Positions 19,908 through 29,808 of a DNA stretch of 64,000 nucleotides are shown piece by piece. Origin of the DNA: Schistocerca nitens (lineage: Eukaryota > Arthropoda > Insecta > Orthoptera > Acrididae). The DNA lies in contig NC_064621.1 of NCBI RefSeq assembly GCF_023898315.1, forward strand, positions 119,546,561 to 119,610,560. The letters are read 5' to 3'. The translations under genes and the position numbers were made by a program. The first letter of the stretch is position 1. Every line of letters starts with the position of its first letter. Below the pieces are notes generated by a model. That model saw nothing but the letters and a program-made list of their open reading frames with translations. It was not told where the DNA came from and did no database searches.

Positions 19908-20050
19908 AAGTCTCGCTAGACCTGCCGTGTGGCGGCGCTCGGTCTGCAATCACTGATAGTGGCGACACGCGGGTCCGACGTATACTAACGGACCGCGGCC
20001 GATTTAAAGGCTACCACCTAGCAAGTGTGGTGTCTGGCGGTGACACCACA

Positions 20051-20340
20051 GTTTTCTTCAAGATGACCGACGTAAGTGTAATGACTGCACATAATTTGGA
20101 TGACGCTGATTTCCAATTTAAAAAATGAGACACTGGACTTACGTCATAAATTTGGGAAGTCATCTAGCTGGAGTAAAGAAGTCAGTGATTCATTAGTAGC
20201 ATCAGGAAGGGCAGTGAAACTAATAGCTAAGAAAAGCAGATGTCCACATTGTGTACAGAAGAAGGCAGAAAAAGTCAGTTACCTGCTGTGCGTGCAACAA
20301 ACCTGTTTGCTTGGAAAATTCTGCTATTGTATGTAGACCC
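20051..20340 (+). pseudogene. piggyBac-like transposase, C-terminal end (broken)
   Basis: After the LTR element the transposase resumes. The key part is RCPHC (about 20240) followed in a shifted frame by CCACNKPVC and IVCRPWR (about 20286-20340), the cysteine-rich zinc-binding end typical of piggyBac transposases. At least one frameshift and several stops are present. Confidence 0.65.
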
Positions 20341-20715
20341 TGGCGCAAATTTCCAATAATAGTCGAAGGAACCTGTAAAAGCAAACAAAATTGTAATTTT
20401 TGAAAAACTTTAAAGAAATAAAATTATTTTAGAAGTATTTATACCTCAAAGTCGTTCACATCATAAGTAGTCACTGTATGTTAATATAAGCAACACGGGC
20501 CTCAGAGGCATCGCTATACATATTTTCTGTTAAGTAGAGGGACAAAGTGCAGACAGGTTAAAGGACACATTTTAAACATCTTGAGCTGACCTAGAAATGT
20601 TTATTAGCCCAATTAGTGTGCGGTCATTTGATACCAAAGAACAAATGGCTATATGTACATCAATCTATACAACATGACAACAGTATATACAACAGCAGAA
20701 ACATCAATTTACTTA

Positions 20716-22158
20716 CACACAAATCAAAAATGTTTAGCATCACCTCGGTTCCGAGAATTCCGTAACCTATAGAGAAAATTGGAATAGAGATGAACATAAA
20801 CATCATTTCCGCCCTTTTTATTGCTCATAAAAACCACACATTGCATGTCGTACCACTACACAGCGAGACCTTGGATCGTGGTGGTCCATACTTCTGTACA
20901 CACCGCTACCTCTAATACCCAGCAGCACGTCCTCTTGCATTGATGCATGCCTGTATTCGTCGTGGCATATTATCCACAAGTTGATCAAGGCACTGTTGGT
21001 CCAGATTGTCCCACTCCTCAACTGAGATTCGGTGTAGATCCCTCAGAGTGGTTGGTGGGTCACGTCGTCCATGAACAGCCTTTTTCAATCTATCCCAGGC
21101 GTGTTCGATAGGGGTCATGTCGGGAGAACATTCTGGCCACTCTAGTCGAGCGATGTCGTTATCACGAGATGTGCACGATGGGGAAGCGAACTGTCGTCCA
21201 TGAAAATGAATGCTTCGCCAATATACTGCTGATATGGTTGCCCTATCGGTAGGAGGATGGCATTCACGTATCGTACAGCCGTTACGGCGCCTTTCATGAC
21301 TACCAACGGCGTACATCGGCCCGCACATAATGCCACCCTAAAACAGCAGCAAAGCTCCACGTTGTTGCACTCGCAGGACAGTGTGCCTAAGGCGTTCAGC
21401 CTGACCGGTTTACCTCCAAACACCTCTGGAACGGATGTCTGATTGAAGGCGACAGTCATCGGTGGTGAAAACGTGATGCCGATCATGAGCGGTCCATTCA
21501 GCATGTTGTTGGGCCCATCTGCACCGCGCTGCATGGTATCGTGGTTGCAAAGGTGTACCTCCCTATGGACTACGGGAGTGAAGTTGCGCATCATGCAGCC
21601 TACTGAGCACAATTTGAGTCGTAACACGATATCCTGTGGATGCATAAAAAACATCATTCAACATGGTGGAGTTGCTACCAGCGTTCCTCCGACCCACAGT
21701 CCGTACGTAGCGGTCATCCACTGTAGTAGTAGCCCTTGGCCGGCCTGAGCAAGGATGTCATCGACAGTTCCTGTCTCTCTGTATCTCCTCCATATCCAGA
21801 CATCATCGCTTTGGTTCACTCCCAGACACCCGGACACTTCCTTTGTTGAGATTCCTTCCTGGTACAAAGTAACAATGCGGACGTGATTGAGCCGTGGTAT
21901 TGACCGTTTAGGCATGGTTGAACTACAGACAACACGAGCCGTGTACCTCCTTCGTGGAGGAATACTGGAACTGACCAGCTGTCGGACCCCCTCCGTCTAA
22001 TAGGCGCTGCTCATGCATGGTTGTTTACAGCTTTGGGCGGGTTTAGTGACATCTCTGAACAATCAAAGGGCCTGTGTCAGTGATACAGTATCCGCAGTCA
22101 ACGTCTGTCTTCAGGGGTTCTGGGAACCGGGGTGATGCAAAACTTTTTTTGATGTGTG
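20716..22158 (-). mobile_element. Tc1-like transposon with decayed transposase
   Basis: Imperfect terminal inverted repeats of about 45 bp: CACACAAATCAAAAATGTTT at the left, and on the other strand CACACATCAAAAAAAGTTTT at the right, each beside TA. The minus strand encodes the transposase in pieces: MPKRSIPRLNHVRIVTLYQ (21915, helix-turn-helix region), VFGGKPVRLNALG (about 21420), AFIFMDDSSLPHRAH (second aspartate block, about 21190) and WPECSPDMTPIEHAWDRL (21130, the glutamate block). At least two frame changes break it. The element is 1443 bp, a normal size. Confidence 0.8.
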
Positions 22159-23479
22159 TATTTCTAATAGTGTCTTTTATTTCACACAGATAACGGCGTA
22201 CACTTGCTTGTGGAAATAACTGTATATCTGTAATTAAGTCTTGAATTTATAATACATTAAATAACAAAATAGAAAATTGTAAAGTCTTAACTTTTAAGAA
22301 GAGAAAAAAATGTCGGGAAATTTAGTGTTACTGCCTTAGCGCTTCTCAGGAACTGGTTTCGGAATCTGACCTCGAGCCCGACTGACTTGGGCAGCATGTT
22401 CCATTGTTAGTCTATCACACAAATTCATGTCTCGGATGTCAAGAGCCGATTAATCTTTCTCATACCTGTTGTAATATCTTTTATCAGTTTTATCACACTG
22501 CTTGTCTGTTATTTACCATATTACTTGCGTCACTGTTTTTCTATGTTGTAGTCTAATTACAGAGTTAAGATCGGGCCTGGTACAATAACAAGCGACGATC
22601 TTCTCTACTTACTCTATTGGTTCATTTAGCGTCGCTCTTGTGTCTGTTGAGAGTTATTTCTGTCTTGTCATTATACAGAGTGAGTGACGAGCAAAGCGGT
22701 GATAGTAATTCTGAAGAAGAAATCTTCATAAGCCCTTTTCCGAAAGGTTTCCGAGAAAGAAGACAGTAAATGTACATTGTTCTTTGTTTTTTGTATTAAA
22801 ACATTATTATCGCTTACAACGCAGTACAATAGTGTAGAGGAACTTAAGACGAACAATTTGGTACTGGAAACTTGTGATCTATCAAGTCAGGAAATTGCCT
22901 CACACTGACCAACAAAGCTACAGAGGCTCTCCTCGCGCAAACTACTGGTCCTAGAGACAAACTGAATAGGACCTTTTTTGTTTTGTAGTAAATGTACGAG
23001 TAATGTAACCTAATTTTGTACTGCGACACGTTTCCCTAGATAGTACAAAAGTGATATTAAATATTTTCTATCATCGTAACCATTCAGAATAGGGCATATG
23101 TTCATATGAATTTTTATTGTTCAGAACCGCTAATAAAATCAGCCTTCAAAGCATGCACCTTTATTCCTAACTCACCCTACATTGGTGTTAATAAGCGATA
23201 TTACTTTTATTATATTTTTTCTATGTTAGTGTCGTCAGTGGAATGTTTTACTTGGCGTGTGATACAAAGACCTGGCAGGAACCTCCGTAATTAATACATT
23301 GACAGGTTTCTGTTCTAATTTGCCTTTATGTTAGTATATACTTATTGTCGTGTATGTGTCACGTACATGATATTGTTTATTTGTCTCGTCATTGGTGTTA
23401 ATGTCGGAGGAGTCGGAATTTGCTAACCTACTTGTCTCGCTGTCGCCTAATGCTATGTCGACGTGGTCTTATTTATTGA
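22159..23479. other. Unassigned DNA with one candidate exon
   Basis: Apart from the possible exon at 22679-22769, I see no element termini or recognisable coding sequence here. Confidence 0.4.
22679..22769 (+). other. Candidate terminal exon (speculative)
   Basis: A pyrimidine-rich run ending TTATACAG (acceptor AG at 22677-22678) is followed by an open phase reading SDEQSGDSNSEEEIF, then ISPFPKGFRERRQ and a stop at 22767. The peptide has an acidic serine-rich half and a basic end. No upstream exon, donor partner or known domain can be named. It may equally be chance or an old transposon fragment. Confidence 0.2.
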
Positions 23480-23616
23480 TAGACTGACGTGGCAAAAATC
23501 ATGGGATAGCTCTTAACACCGCGTCGGACCTCCTTTCTCCCGGCGTCGTTCAGCAACTTGACCTGGAATGGTCTCTAAAAGTCACTGAAAGACCCTTGCA
23601 GTCACTGGGCCTCTCT

Positions 23617-23921
23617 CCTCCCGAACAGGCCATGAAAGCCCAACAGTACCGACCGGCCGCCGTGTCATCCTCAGTCACAGGCGGCACTGGATGCGGATAT
23701 AGAAGGGCACGTGGCCAGCACACTGCTCTCCCGGCCGTATGTCAGTTTCCGAGACCGGAGCCGCCACTTCCAGTCAAATACCTCCTCAGTTTGCCTCACA
23801 AAGGCTGAGTGCACCCCGCTTGCCAACAGCGCTCAGCAGACCCGCTGGTTACCCATCCAAACGCCCGACAGAGCTTGACTTCGGTGACCTGGTGGGAACT
23901 GGTGTCACCACTGCGGCAAAT
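23617..23921 (-). repeat. 5S-rRNA-derived SINE (SINE3 class)
   Basis: Flanked by the 11-bp duplication TGGGCCTCTCT (23606-23616 and 23922-23932). On the minus strand the 5' third (about 23917-23821) resembles 5S rRNA: GTCACCGAAGTCAAGC, TGTCGGGC, TTGGATGGGTAACC and GCGCTGTTGGC, covering the internal promoter boxes. About ten bases expected between GTCGGGC and TTGGATGGG are missing. The remaining body (CACTCAGCC ... CGGCCGGTCGGTAC ... GGCCTGTTCGGGAGG) is not 5S-like. It would be transcribed by RNA polymerase III from an internal 5S-type promoter and needs LINE enzymes to move. Insertion is inside the Tc1 remnant. Confidence 0.8.
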
Positions 23922-24180
23922 TGGGCCTCTCTAGCTGTCAATAATTACGAAAGTGTTGCGGGTGCATGATTTTGCGCACTAACTGATCTGTCGATTATGT
24001 ACCATCAATTTTCGATCGGATTCATGTCGGGTGATGTGGGTGGCCGAATGGTTCTCTCGAATTGTCCAAGATGTTCTTCAAACAAGTCCGAGACAACTGT
24101 GGCCCGGCGTCATGTTTGGGAACATTAGGTCCATGAATGGCTGGAAATGTTCTGCGGTTACCTGAACACAACCGTTTCCA

Positions 24181-24714
24181 ATATATTGAGAAATCCGCCT
24201 CAGTTGCTAAAATTTTCTTGTCGTGGCCCAGGCTTCAGCTAGAATAATCTAACCTTTTTCAGAAGCATAAAATTACTATAACATGCCAGAGTAAGGCACA
24301 GTCAACATTAAAAATTAATACATATACTACCGTGGTACCATGTCGAATTGAAACTGCTTAACTGAAGTCCAGCCCCGGCATAACTTCACCACGCGGTCGG
24401 TTGGCAGCGGCAACTACGTTGGCACTCATGATAGTTGCCACTGCCAACCGACCGCGTGGTGAAGTTATGCCGGGGCTGGACTTCAGTTAAGCAGTTTTAA
24501 TTCGACATGGTACCACGGTAGTATATGTATTAATTTTTAGTGTTGACTGTACCTTACTCTGGCATGTTATAGTAATTTTATGCTTCTGAAGAAGGCTGGA
24601 TTACTCTAGCTGAAACCTGGGTCAAGATCAGAAAATTTTCGCAACTGTGGCGGATTTTTCAATATATTAGTCTATCGCAGTTGCTGACGGGGTTGCAATT
24701 TGCTCAAAACTCTT
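24181..24714. mobile_element. Palindromic (foldback) element of unknown class
   Basis: Arms at 24180-24416 and 24432-24668 are inverted copies of 237 bp each around a 15-bp loop. I count 16 mismatches and no gaps, with the inner 150 bp nearly identical. A 46-bp unpaired tail follows. The whole is flanked by a 13-bp duplication ACAACC(G/A)TTTCCA (24168-24180 and 24715-24727), and removing one copy restores the surrounding Tc1 sequence. There is no coding capacity. Symmetry suggests a foldback MITE, but the duplication length is unusual for DNA transposons. Confidence 0.75.
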
Positions 24715-24944
24715 ACAACCATTTCCAGTCAATGATCGGTTAAATTGGATCGGAGGACCCATCCCAGTCCATGTAAACATTGCCCACACCATTATGGAGC
24801 CACCACCAGGTTGCTGAGTGCCTTGTTCACGATTTGGACCCATGGCTTGGTGGAGGGCGCGCCATATTCGAACCCTATCATCAGCTCTTACCAGCTAAAA
24901 TTGGGACTCATATCACCAAGTCACGGTGTTCCGGCCATGTAGGT

Positions 24945-25973
24945 ATCGCGTAATTTTTTCTTTGAATGAATTAAATTGAATACTGCTTCATAAAACGATA
25001 ACTGTGACGTAAGTCCTATTGTATGAAATGGTTTTGAAAATACTCTTTTATGTTTGTTAAAAGCCACTACTAATTTTTCTCAGGACGCTATCGCCAGAAA
25101 TATCATACGCATCCCAACGTGAAGACATCCGTCTTACTCACGATGTATTAAAAATCCATTTAAACAATGCTTAATTATTTTTTCTGTGAGGTTGGATGCT
25201 CCAGGATAGCTGCCTATGTGTATTGGCAGCGTAAGCATTTATAGATATTACCATTAATAAAAAAAAACTGTACCTCTGGCGCCGGCCAGAGTGGCCGTGC
25301 GGTTAAAGGCGCTGCAGTCTGGAACCGCAAGACCGCTACGGTCGCAGGTTCGAATCCTGCGTCGGGCATGGATGTTTGTGATGTCCTTAGGTTAGTTAGG
25401 TTTAACTAGTTCTAAGTTCTAGGGGACTAATGACCTCAGCAGTTGAGTCCCATAGTGCTCAGAGCCATTTTTTTTGTACCTCTGGCGTAATATGAATTGG
25501 AAAATATTACAGGACGCCGTTTTCAATTTATTGAGATTATTCTTTTTAATACCTTTAGCATTAAATGAATGTTAAGAGAAGTTATATATTTTTTTGTCAT
25601 CAATGGCTTCACTACAATAAAGAGCCTACACGAAATGGCCAAAACCACATTTAATTATTACGTACTGAATCATACGCAGGATAGGTTCTCACTGTCGACA
25701 AAAACGCATACTGCAATTATTAATTTCATACATATTCAACAAAATTCTATTAATACTACAGATTATTGTATCAGTTACAGACCGTGAACAATTAGCGTCC
25801 GTCAGCTAGAACATCAGAATCGACAGGATGTTGAAACAAAAAAAAAAAATACACTTATTCATCTTGTAGAAAGGGACAAAGATAATAATATGTCGATTCT
25901 AAGAGCGCAGCTAGCGATTCTCCATTGCTGAGTATCGACGACTGATTTATACTCTATATTATGCTATATAGCG
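24945..25973. other. About 1.0 kb insertion in the Tc1 remnant, unclassified
   Basis: The Tc1-like match stops at about 24945 and resumes at about 25974. The intervening DNA is AT-rich and has no recognisable coding sequence. It contains a family-B SINE at 25282-25474. TATCGCG (24950) and TATAGCG (25968) near the edges may be a diverged target duplication. Confidence 0.35.
25282..25474 (+). repeat. tRNA-derived SINE, family B
   Basis: Plus-strand copy with GAGTGGCCGTGCGGTTAAAGG (A-box area), GGTTCGAATCC (B box), CCTTAGGTTAGTTAGG and an A/T-rich tail after CAGAGCCATT. Target duplication TGTACCTCTGGCG (25269-25281 and 25475-25487), 13 bp and identical. Confidence 0.9.
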
Positions 25974-26464
25974 CCCAACCGGTGTAGTCACGAGCCCAGG
26001 AGAGACGCTGCAGGTCGTGTCGTACTGCTAGTAAAGATACTCGCATCGGTCGTCTGCTTCCATAGTTCATTAACGCCGAATTTCGCCACATTGTCCTAAC
26101 GGGTACGTTCTTCGTGCGTCCCACACGATTTCAGCTGTCACTTCACACATTGTTGCTTGTCTGTTACCACTGACAAATCTGCGCAAGCGCCGCTGCTTTC
26201 GATTGTTAACTAAAGGCTGAGATATAATTCCCGAAATATGACATTCTCGACATACTCTTGATACAGTGGAACTTGGAATATTGAATTATATAATGATTTC
26301 TGAAATGAAATATCCCATGCGTCTAGCTGCAACAACCGTTCCGCGCTCAGAGTCTGTTAATTCTCATTGTGCGGACCTGAGTACATATAGCTACGTCACG
26401 ACTTTTATGACAGTCTAGAAGGTGTGCTCAGTTATAAATGTTTGAACTGTGTGTGTGTTTCATG

Positions 26465-27834
26465 CACTACTGGCCATTAAAATTGCTACACCGATAAGAA
26501 ATGCAGATGATAAACGGGTATTCATTCGACAAATATATTATACTAGAACTGACATTTGATTACATTTTCACGCAATTTGGGTGCATAGATCCTGAGAAAC
26601 CGGTACCCAGAACAACCAGCTCTGGCCGTAATAACGGCCTTGATACCCCAGGGCATTGAGTCAAACAGAGCTTGGATGGCGTGTACAGGTACAGCTGCCC
26701 ATGCAGCTTCAACACGATACCACAGTTCATCAGGAGTAGTGACTGGCGTATTGTGACGAGACAGTTGCTCCGCCACCATTGACCAGACGTTTTCAGTTGG
26801 TGAGAGATCTGGAGAATGTGCTGGCCACGCCAGTAATCGAACATTTTCTGTATCCAGAAAGGCCCGTACAGTACCTGCAATATGCGGTCGTGCATTATCC
26901 TGCTGAAATGCAGGGTTTCGCAGGGATCGACTGAAGGGTAGAGCCACGGGTCGTAGCACATCTGAAATGTAACTTTCATTGTTCAAAGTGCCGTCAGTGC
27001 GAAAAAGAGGTGACCGAGACGTGTAACCAATGGCAACCCATAGCATCGAGCCAGGTGATACGCCAGTATGGCTATGACGAATACACGCTTCCAATGTACG
27101 TTCACAGCGATGTCGCCAAACACGGATGCGACCATCATGATGCTGTAAACATAACCGAAAAAAAAATCCGTTTTGCCATTCGTGCACCCAGGTTCGTCGT
27201 TGAGTACACCATCGCAGGCGCTCCTGCCTGTGATGCAGCGTCAAGGGTACCCGCAGCCATGGTCTCCGAGCTGATAGTCCATGCTGCTGCAAACGTCGTC
27301 CAACTGTTCGTGCACATGGTTGTTGTCTTGCAAACGTCCCCATCTGTTGACTCAGGGATGAGACGTGGCTGCACGATCTGTTACAGCCATGCGGATAAGA
27401 TGCCTGTCATCTCGACTGCTAGTGATACGAGGCCGTTGGGATCCAGCGCGGCGTTCCGTATTACCCTCGTGAACCCACCGATACCATATTCTGCTAACAT
27501 TCATTGTATCTCGACCAACGCGAGCAGCAATTTAGCGATACGATAAACCGCAATCGCGATAGGCTACAATCCGACCTTCATAAAAGTCCTTACACGAGGC
27601 ATCACAACAACGTTTCACCAGGCAACGCCGGTCAACTGCTGTTTGTTTATGAGAAATCGGTTGGAAACTTTCCTCATGTCTGCACGTTGTAAGTGTCGCC
27701 ACCGGCGCCAACCTCGTGTGAATGCTCTGAAAAGCTAATCATTTGCACATCACAGCATTTCCTTCCTTTTCGTTAAATTTCGCGTCTGTAGCACATCATC
27801 TTCGCGGTTTAGCAATTTTTATTGGCCAGTAGTG
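26465..27834 (-). mobile_element. Tc1-like transposon (DD34E), inactive
   Basis: Terminal repeats CACTACTGGCCATTAAAATT (left) and CACTACTGGCCAATAAAAAT (right, inverted) bound a 1370-bp element. TA follows the right end; the left side reads TG. The minus strand carries the transposase, whose N-terminal helix-turn-helix region (27344-27640) is broken into several frames. It lies only 48 bp from the end of the neighbouring Tc1 remnant. Confidence 0.8.
26543..27343 (-). pseudogene. Tc1-like transposase, catalytic part, first aspartate lost
   Basis: 266 open codons. HHDGRIRVWRHRCERT (about 67-82), then FQQDNARPH (aspartate 2) and SPDLSPTENVW (glutamate) with 34 residues between, giving the DD34E layout. 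The segment before HHDGRIRVW reads NGFFFRLCLQ where a DESRF-type block with the first catalytic aspartate is expected, so a small deletion has removed it. The C-terminus continues to a dozen residues beyond the family's usual RxISAVITARGGCSGY-like end. The N-terminal DNA-binding region is out of frame upstream. Confidence 0.75.
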
Positions 27835-29229
27835 TAGTACCTATTTGTCTGCACACCTGAGTGTTTCTTGTAGTATCTATATGGTAATTCATGGTATGTT
27901 TCTATGTGAGTGACGGTACCGCCCACAATACAGAGCTAAATGTTCCGCAGATCCATAATCCCCACTTTGCAGTCGCCGCTCTCAGCAAGGGAAACGAGCA
28001 AAAGCAGGCTAGTACGAGACGAAAAAGGAATCACTCCACTCGATTGATATGATCAAAATAAGAGCCGTTTGGTAATAATCGCTGAGTAACACTGCATTTC
28101 TAGAAAGCTCTTCAAGTGTCTGGCCACTGCAAGAACGTGGCGGGCCCTCAGGAGCCGCCACCGGAGTGGTTGCGGCTGGAGCTGCCTGGCTACGCCCCCC
28201 AGAGGCGCTTCTGCGGCTGGTTGATGTTCGGGCGTCAGACGTCAGCGATCGGCGGCGGCGGCGGTGGCATCGGCGGGCGCGTCTTGTTAGAGTGGCAGCC
28301 ACCGGCGCCAGCCATGAATACACAAGCAGTCCCCTCCCCCCCCCCCCCCGCCACCACAGCATCCACTAACCCCCCCTCCCCCCCCTACCCTCATCCTCAC
28401 GCCCACACGAAGCCCGCACTCTCCGTACACACACCCGCGAGCACTCCCAATAGGCTGACAAATAAATCCGATTTTCTGAATCGCAAGCGCCCGCTTTTCG
28501 CTAAATCGCGCTGCGTGAAATTGGAAATGGAATGGCGTTCGAGATGAAAACGGTCAAATATCAGTGGGCGAAGGTAGATTTAAAAAAATTGCCACAGAAA
28601 AAAATTTCATCGAAGGATGAAGCACTTCGCACTATAGCGTTGTTTGACAAGAGGCTTAAAATGACTGCTTTCAACTGTATTATGGGTACATGCGCAGCAA
28701 ACGAATGGTATTCGTTACAGGTGTCTGCGAAACAACGCACAAAAAACGTGTCCCTAATCTGCTGGGCTGTTGTACCCAGTTAACGCAATAACTCTTCACA
28801 AGAAGAGTCCACCATCATTCAATTTTAATCGATTACACACAGTTGTAAACGTGATCGTAATAATTACGGACATATCGTAATAAACTGTTTCAGCCACAAA
28901 CATTCGTGCATCACTGTGCAATATTATGCACCTACTTGCTAACCCTGCCACTTCGTTTCGTGTACGGTAAAATCAATCAAACAAAATTGATCTAAATTGT
29001 GTGAAAAAGTGTAGAACTAACTATGAATATGTATTGCCAGTTAAAATACATAGAGTTACAAAGAACAGTTTGGACTAACTAGTCGCATTTATCTTTAACT
29101 AATATTTGCATTTTATTGCAATTAAAATCTTGGAATGAAATAAACTGGTCGCCAGCCCTAAAACAGACACTGTATTTGTGAAACCGTTGCACCTACTCCC
29201 TCTTAAATCAGGTTACAGTCAGTTCCATG
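27835..29229. other. Unassigned DNA including a GC-rich island
   Basis: Apart from the GC-rich stretch at 28100-28450, nothing could be assigned. AT-rich DNA at 28800-29220 shows no element ends. Confidence 0.4.
28100..28450 (+). other. GC-rich, CpG-containing island with a long open frame
   Basis: A sharply GC-rich block in AT-rich surroundings, with many CpGs, a GGC-repeat run (28250-28268, GGCGGCGGCGG) and a C-homopolymer tract at 28335-28350. A 143-codon plus-strand frame (28116-28547) spans it. The N-terminal half reads PPPEWLRLELPGYAPQRRFC and GWLMFGRQTSA, followed by glycine- and proline-rich low complexity. The composition would fit a first exon or promoter island of a host gene, but no splice-supported neighbour or known domain is visible. 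Confidence 0.3.
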
Positions 29230-29252
29230 TACAGTGTGGTCCATTGATAGTG

Positions 29253-29452
29253 CCGGCCGCGGTGGTCTAGCGGTTCTAGGAGCTCGGTCCGGAACCGCGC
29301 GACTGCTACGGTCGCAGGTTCGAATCCTGCCTCGGGCATGGATGTGTGTGATGTCCTTAGGTTAGTTAGGTTTAAGTAGTTCTAAGTTCTAGGGGACTGA
29401 TGACCACAGATGTTAAGTCCCATTGTGCTCAGAGCCATTTAACCATTTTGAA
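29253..29452 (+). repeat. tRNA-derived SINE, family B, in the left terminal repeat
   Basis: GGTGGTCTAGCGGTTCTAGG head, GGTTCGAATCC, CCTTAGGTTAGTTAGG, tail CAGAGCCATTTAACCATTTTGAA. Duplication CCATTGATAGTG (29241-29252 and 29453-29464), which is transposon sequence: the uninterrupted right repeat reads CCATTGATCGTG there. Confidence 0.9.
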
Positions 29453-29808
29453 CCATTGATAGTGACCGGGCCAAATATCTCACGAAACAAGCCTCAAACA
29501 AAAAAACTACAAAGAACGAAACTTGTGTAGCTTGAAGGGGGAAACCAGATGGCGCTTTGGTTGGGCCGATGGATGGCGCTGCTATAGGCCAAACGGCTAT
29601 CAACTGCGTTTTTTAGAAATAGGAACGCCCGTTTTTTATTACATATTCTTCTAGTAGGTAAAGAAATATGAATGTTTTAATTGGACCACTCTTTTCGCTT
29701 TGTGATAGATGGCGCTGTAATAGTCACAAACGTATTAAGTACGCGGTATTACGTAACATTCCGCCAGTGTGGACAGTACTTGCTTCGTGATACATTACCC
29801 GTATTAAA

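Larger units (their letters stand above)
12701..20050 (-). mobile_element. Ty3/gypsy LTR retrotransposon (complete ends, damaged genes)
   Basis: Direct LTRs at 12701-13185 and 17852-20050 (the latter interrupted) frame gag-pol genes on the minus strand. The 5-bp duplication GTTTT flanks the element (12696-12700 and 20051-20055). Domain order is gag, protease, reverse transcriptase, RNase H, integrase, with integrase last, which defines Ty3/gypsy. No envelope-like frame is seen. Gag, protease and polymerase are broken, so the copy is not autonomous. Without the 1.71-kb insertion in its 5' LTR it would be about 5.6 kb, a normal gypsy size. Confidence 0.9.
17852..20050 (-). repeat. 5' LTR of the gypsy element, interrupted
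   Basis: The LTR parts are 17852-18196 and 19908-20050. Together they match 12701-13185 in order. The gap is filled by the 1.71-kb insertion 18197-19907, with AAGT duplicated on both sides. Confidence 0.9.
11059..20565 (+). mobile_element. piggyBac-like transposon remnant, split by an LTR element
   Basis: Transposase fragments lie at 11430-12695 and 20051-20340, on either side of the gypsy element. Possible terminal repeats are CCCTTTACC at 11060-11068 and GGTTAAAGG at 20556-20564; the TTAA target expected for this superfamily is not intact beside either one, so the ends are tentative. The left end lies inside the LINE remnant at about 11058. Without the LTR element the transposon would be about 2.2 kb, a normal size for the superfamily. 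Confidence 0.6.
23480..26417 (-). mobile_element. Tc1-like transposon remnant hosting several insertions
   Basis: The ends carry TAGACTGACGTGGC at 23480 and, inverted, the weaker match ACTTTTATGACAGTCTA at 26417. Between them the minus strand matches a Tc1 transposase gene in the order C-terminus to N-terminus: the CCATTATGGAGCCACC block at 24790 (encoding GGSIMVW) and, at 25985-26230, the N-terminal region. The gene is interrupted by a 5S-derived SINE (23617), a palindromic element (24181) and about 1.0 kb of other DNA (24945-25973). No frame is intact. Extent is inferred by comparing with the general layout of such transposons. Confidence 0.6.

Noticed and set aside
12701-20050. Endogenous retrovirus with an envelope gene
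   Set aside because: No envelope-like frame is found after the integrase; only a proline-rich Pol tail precedes the polypurine tract.
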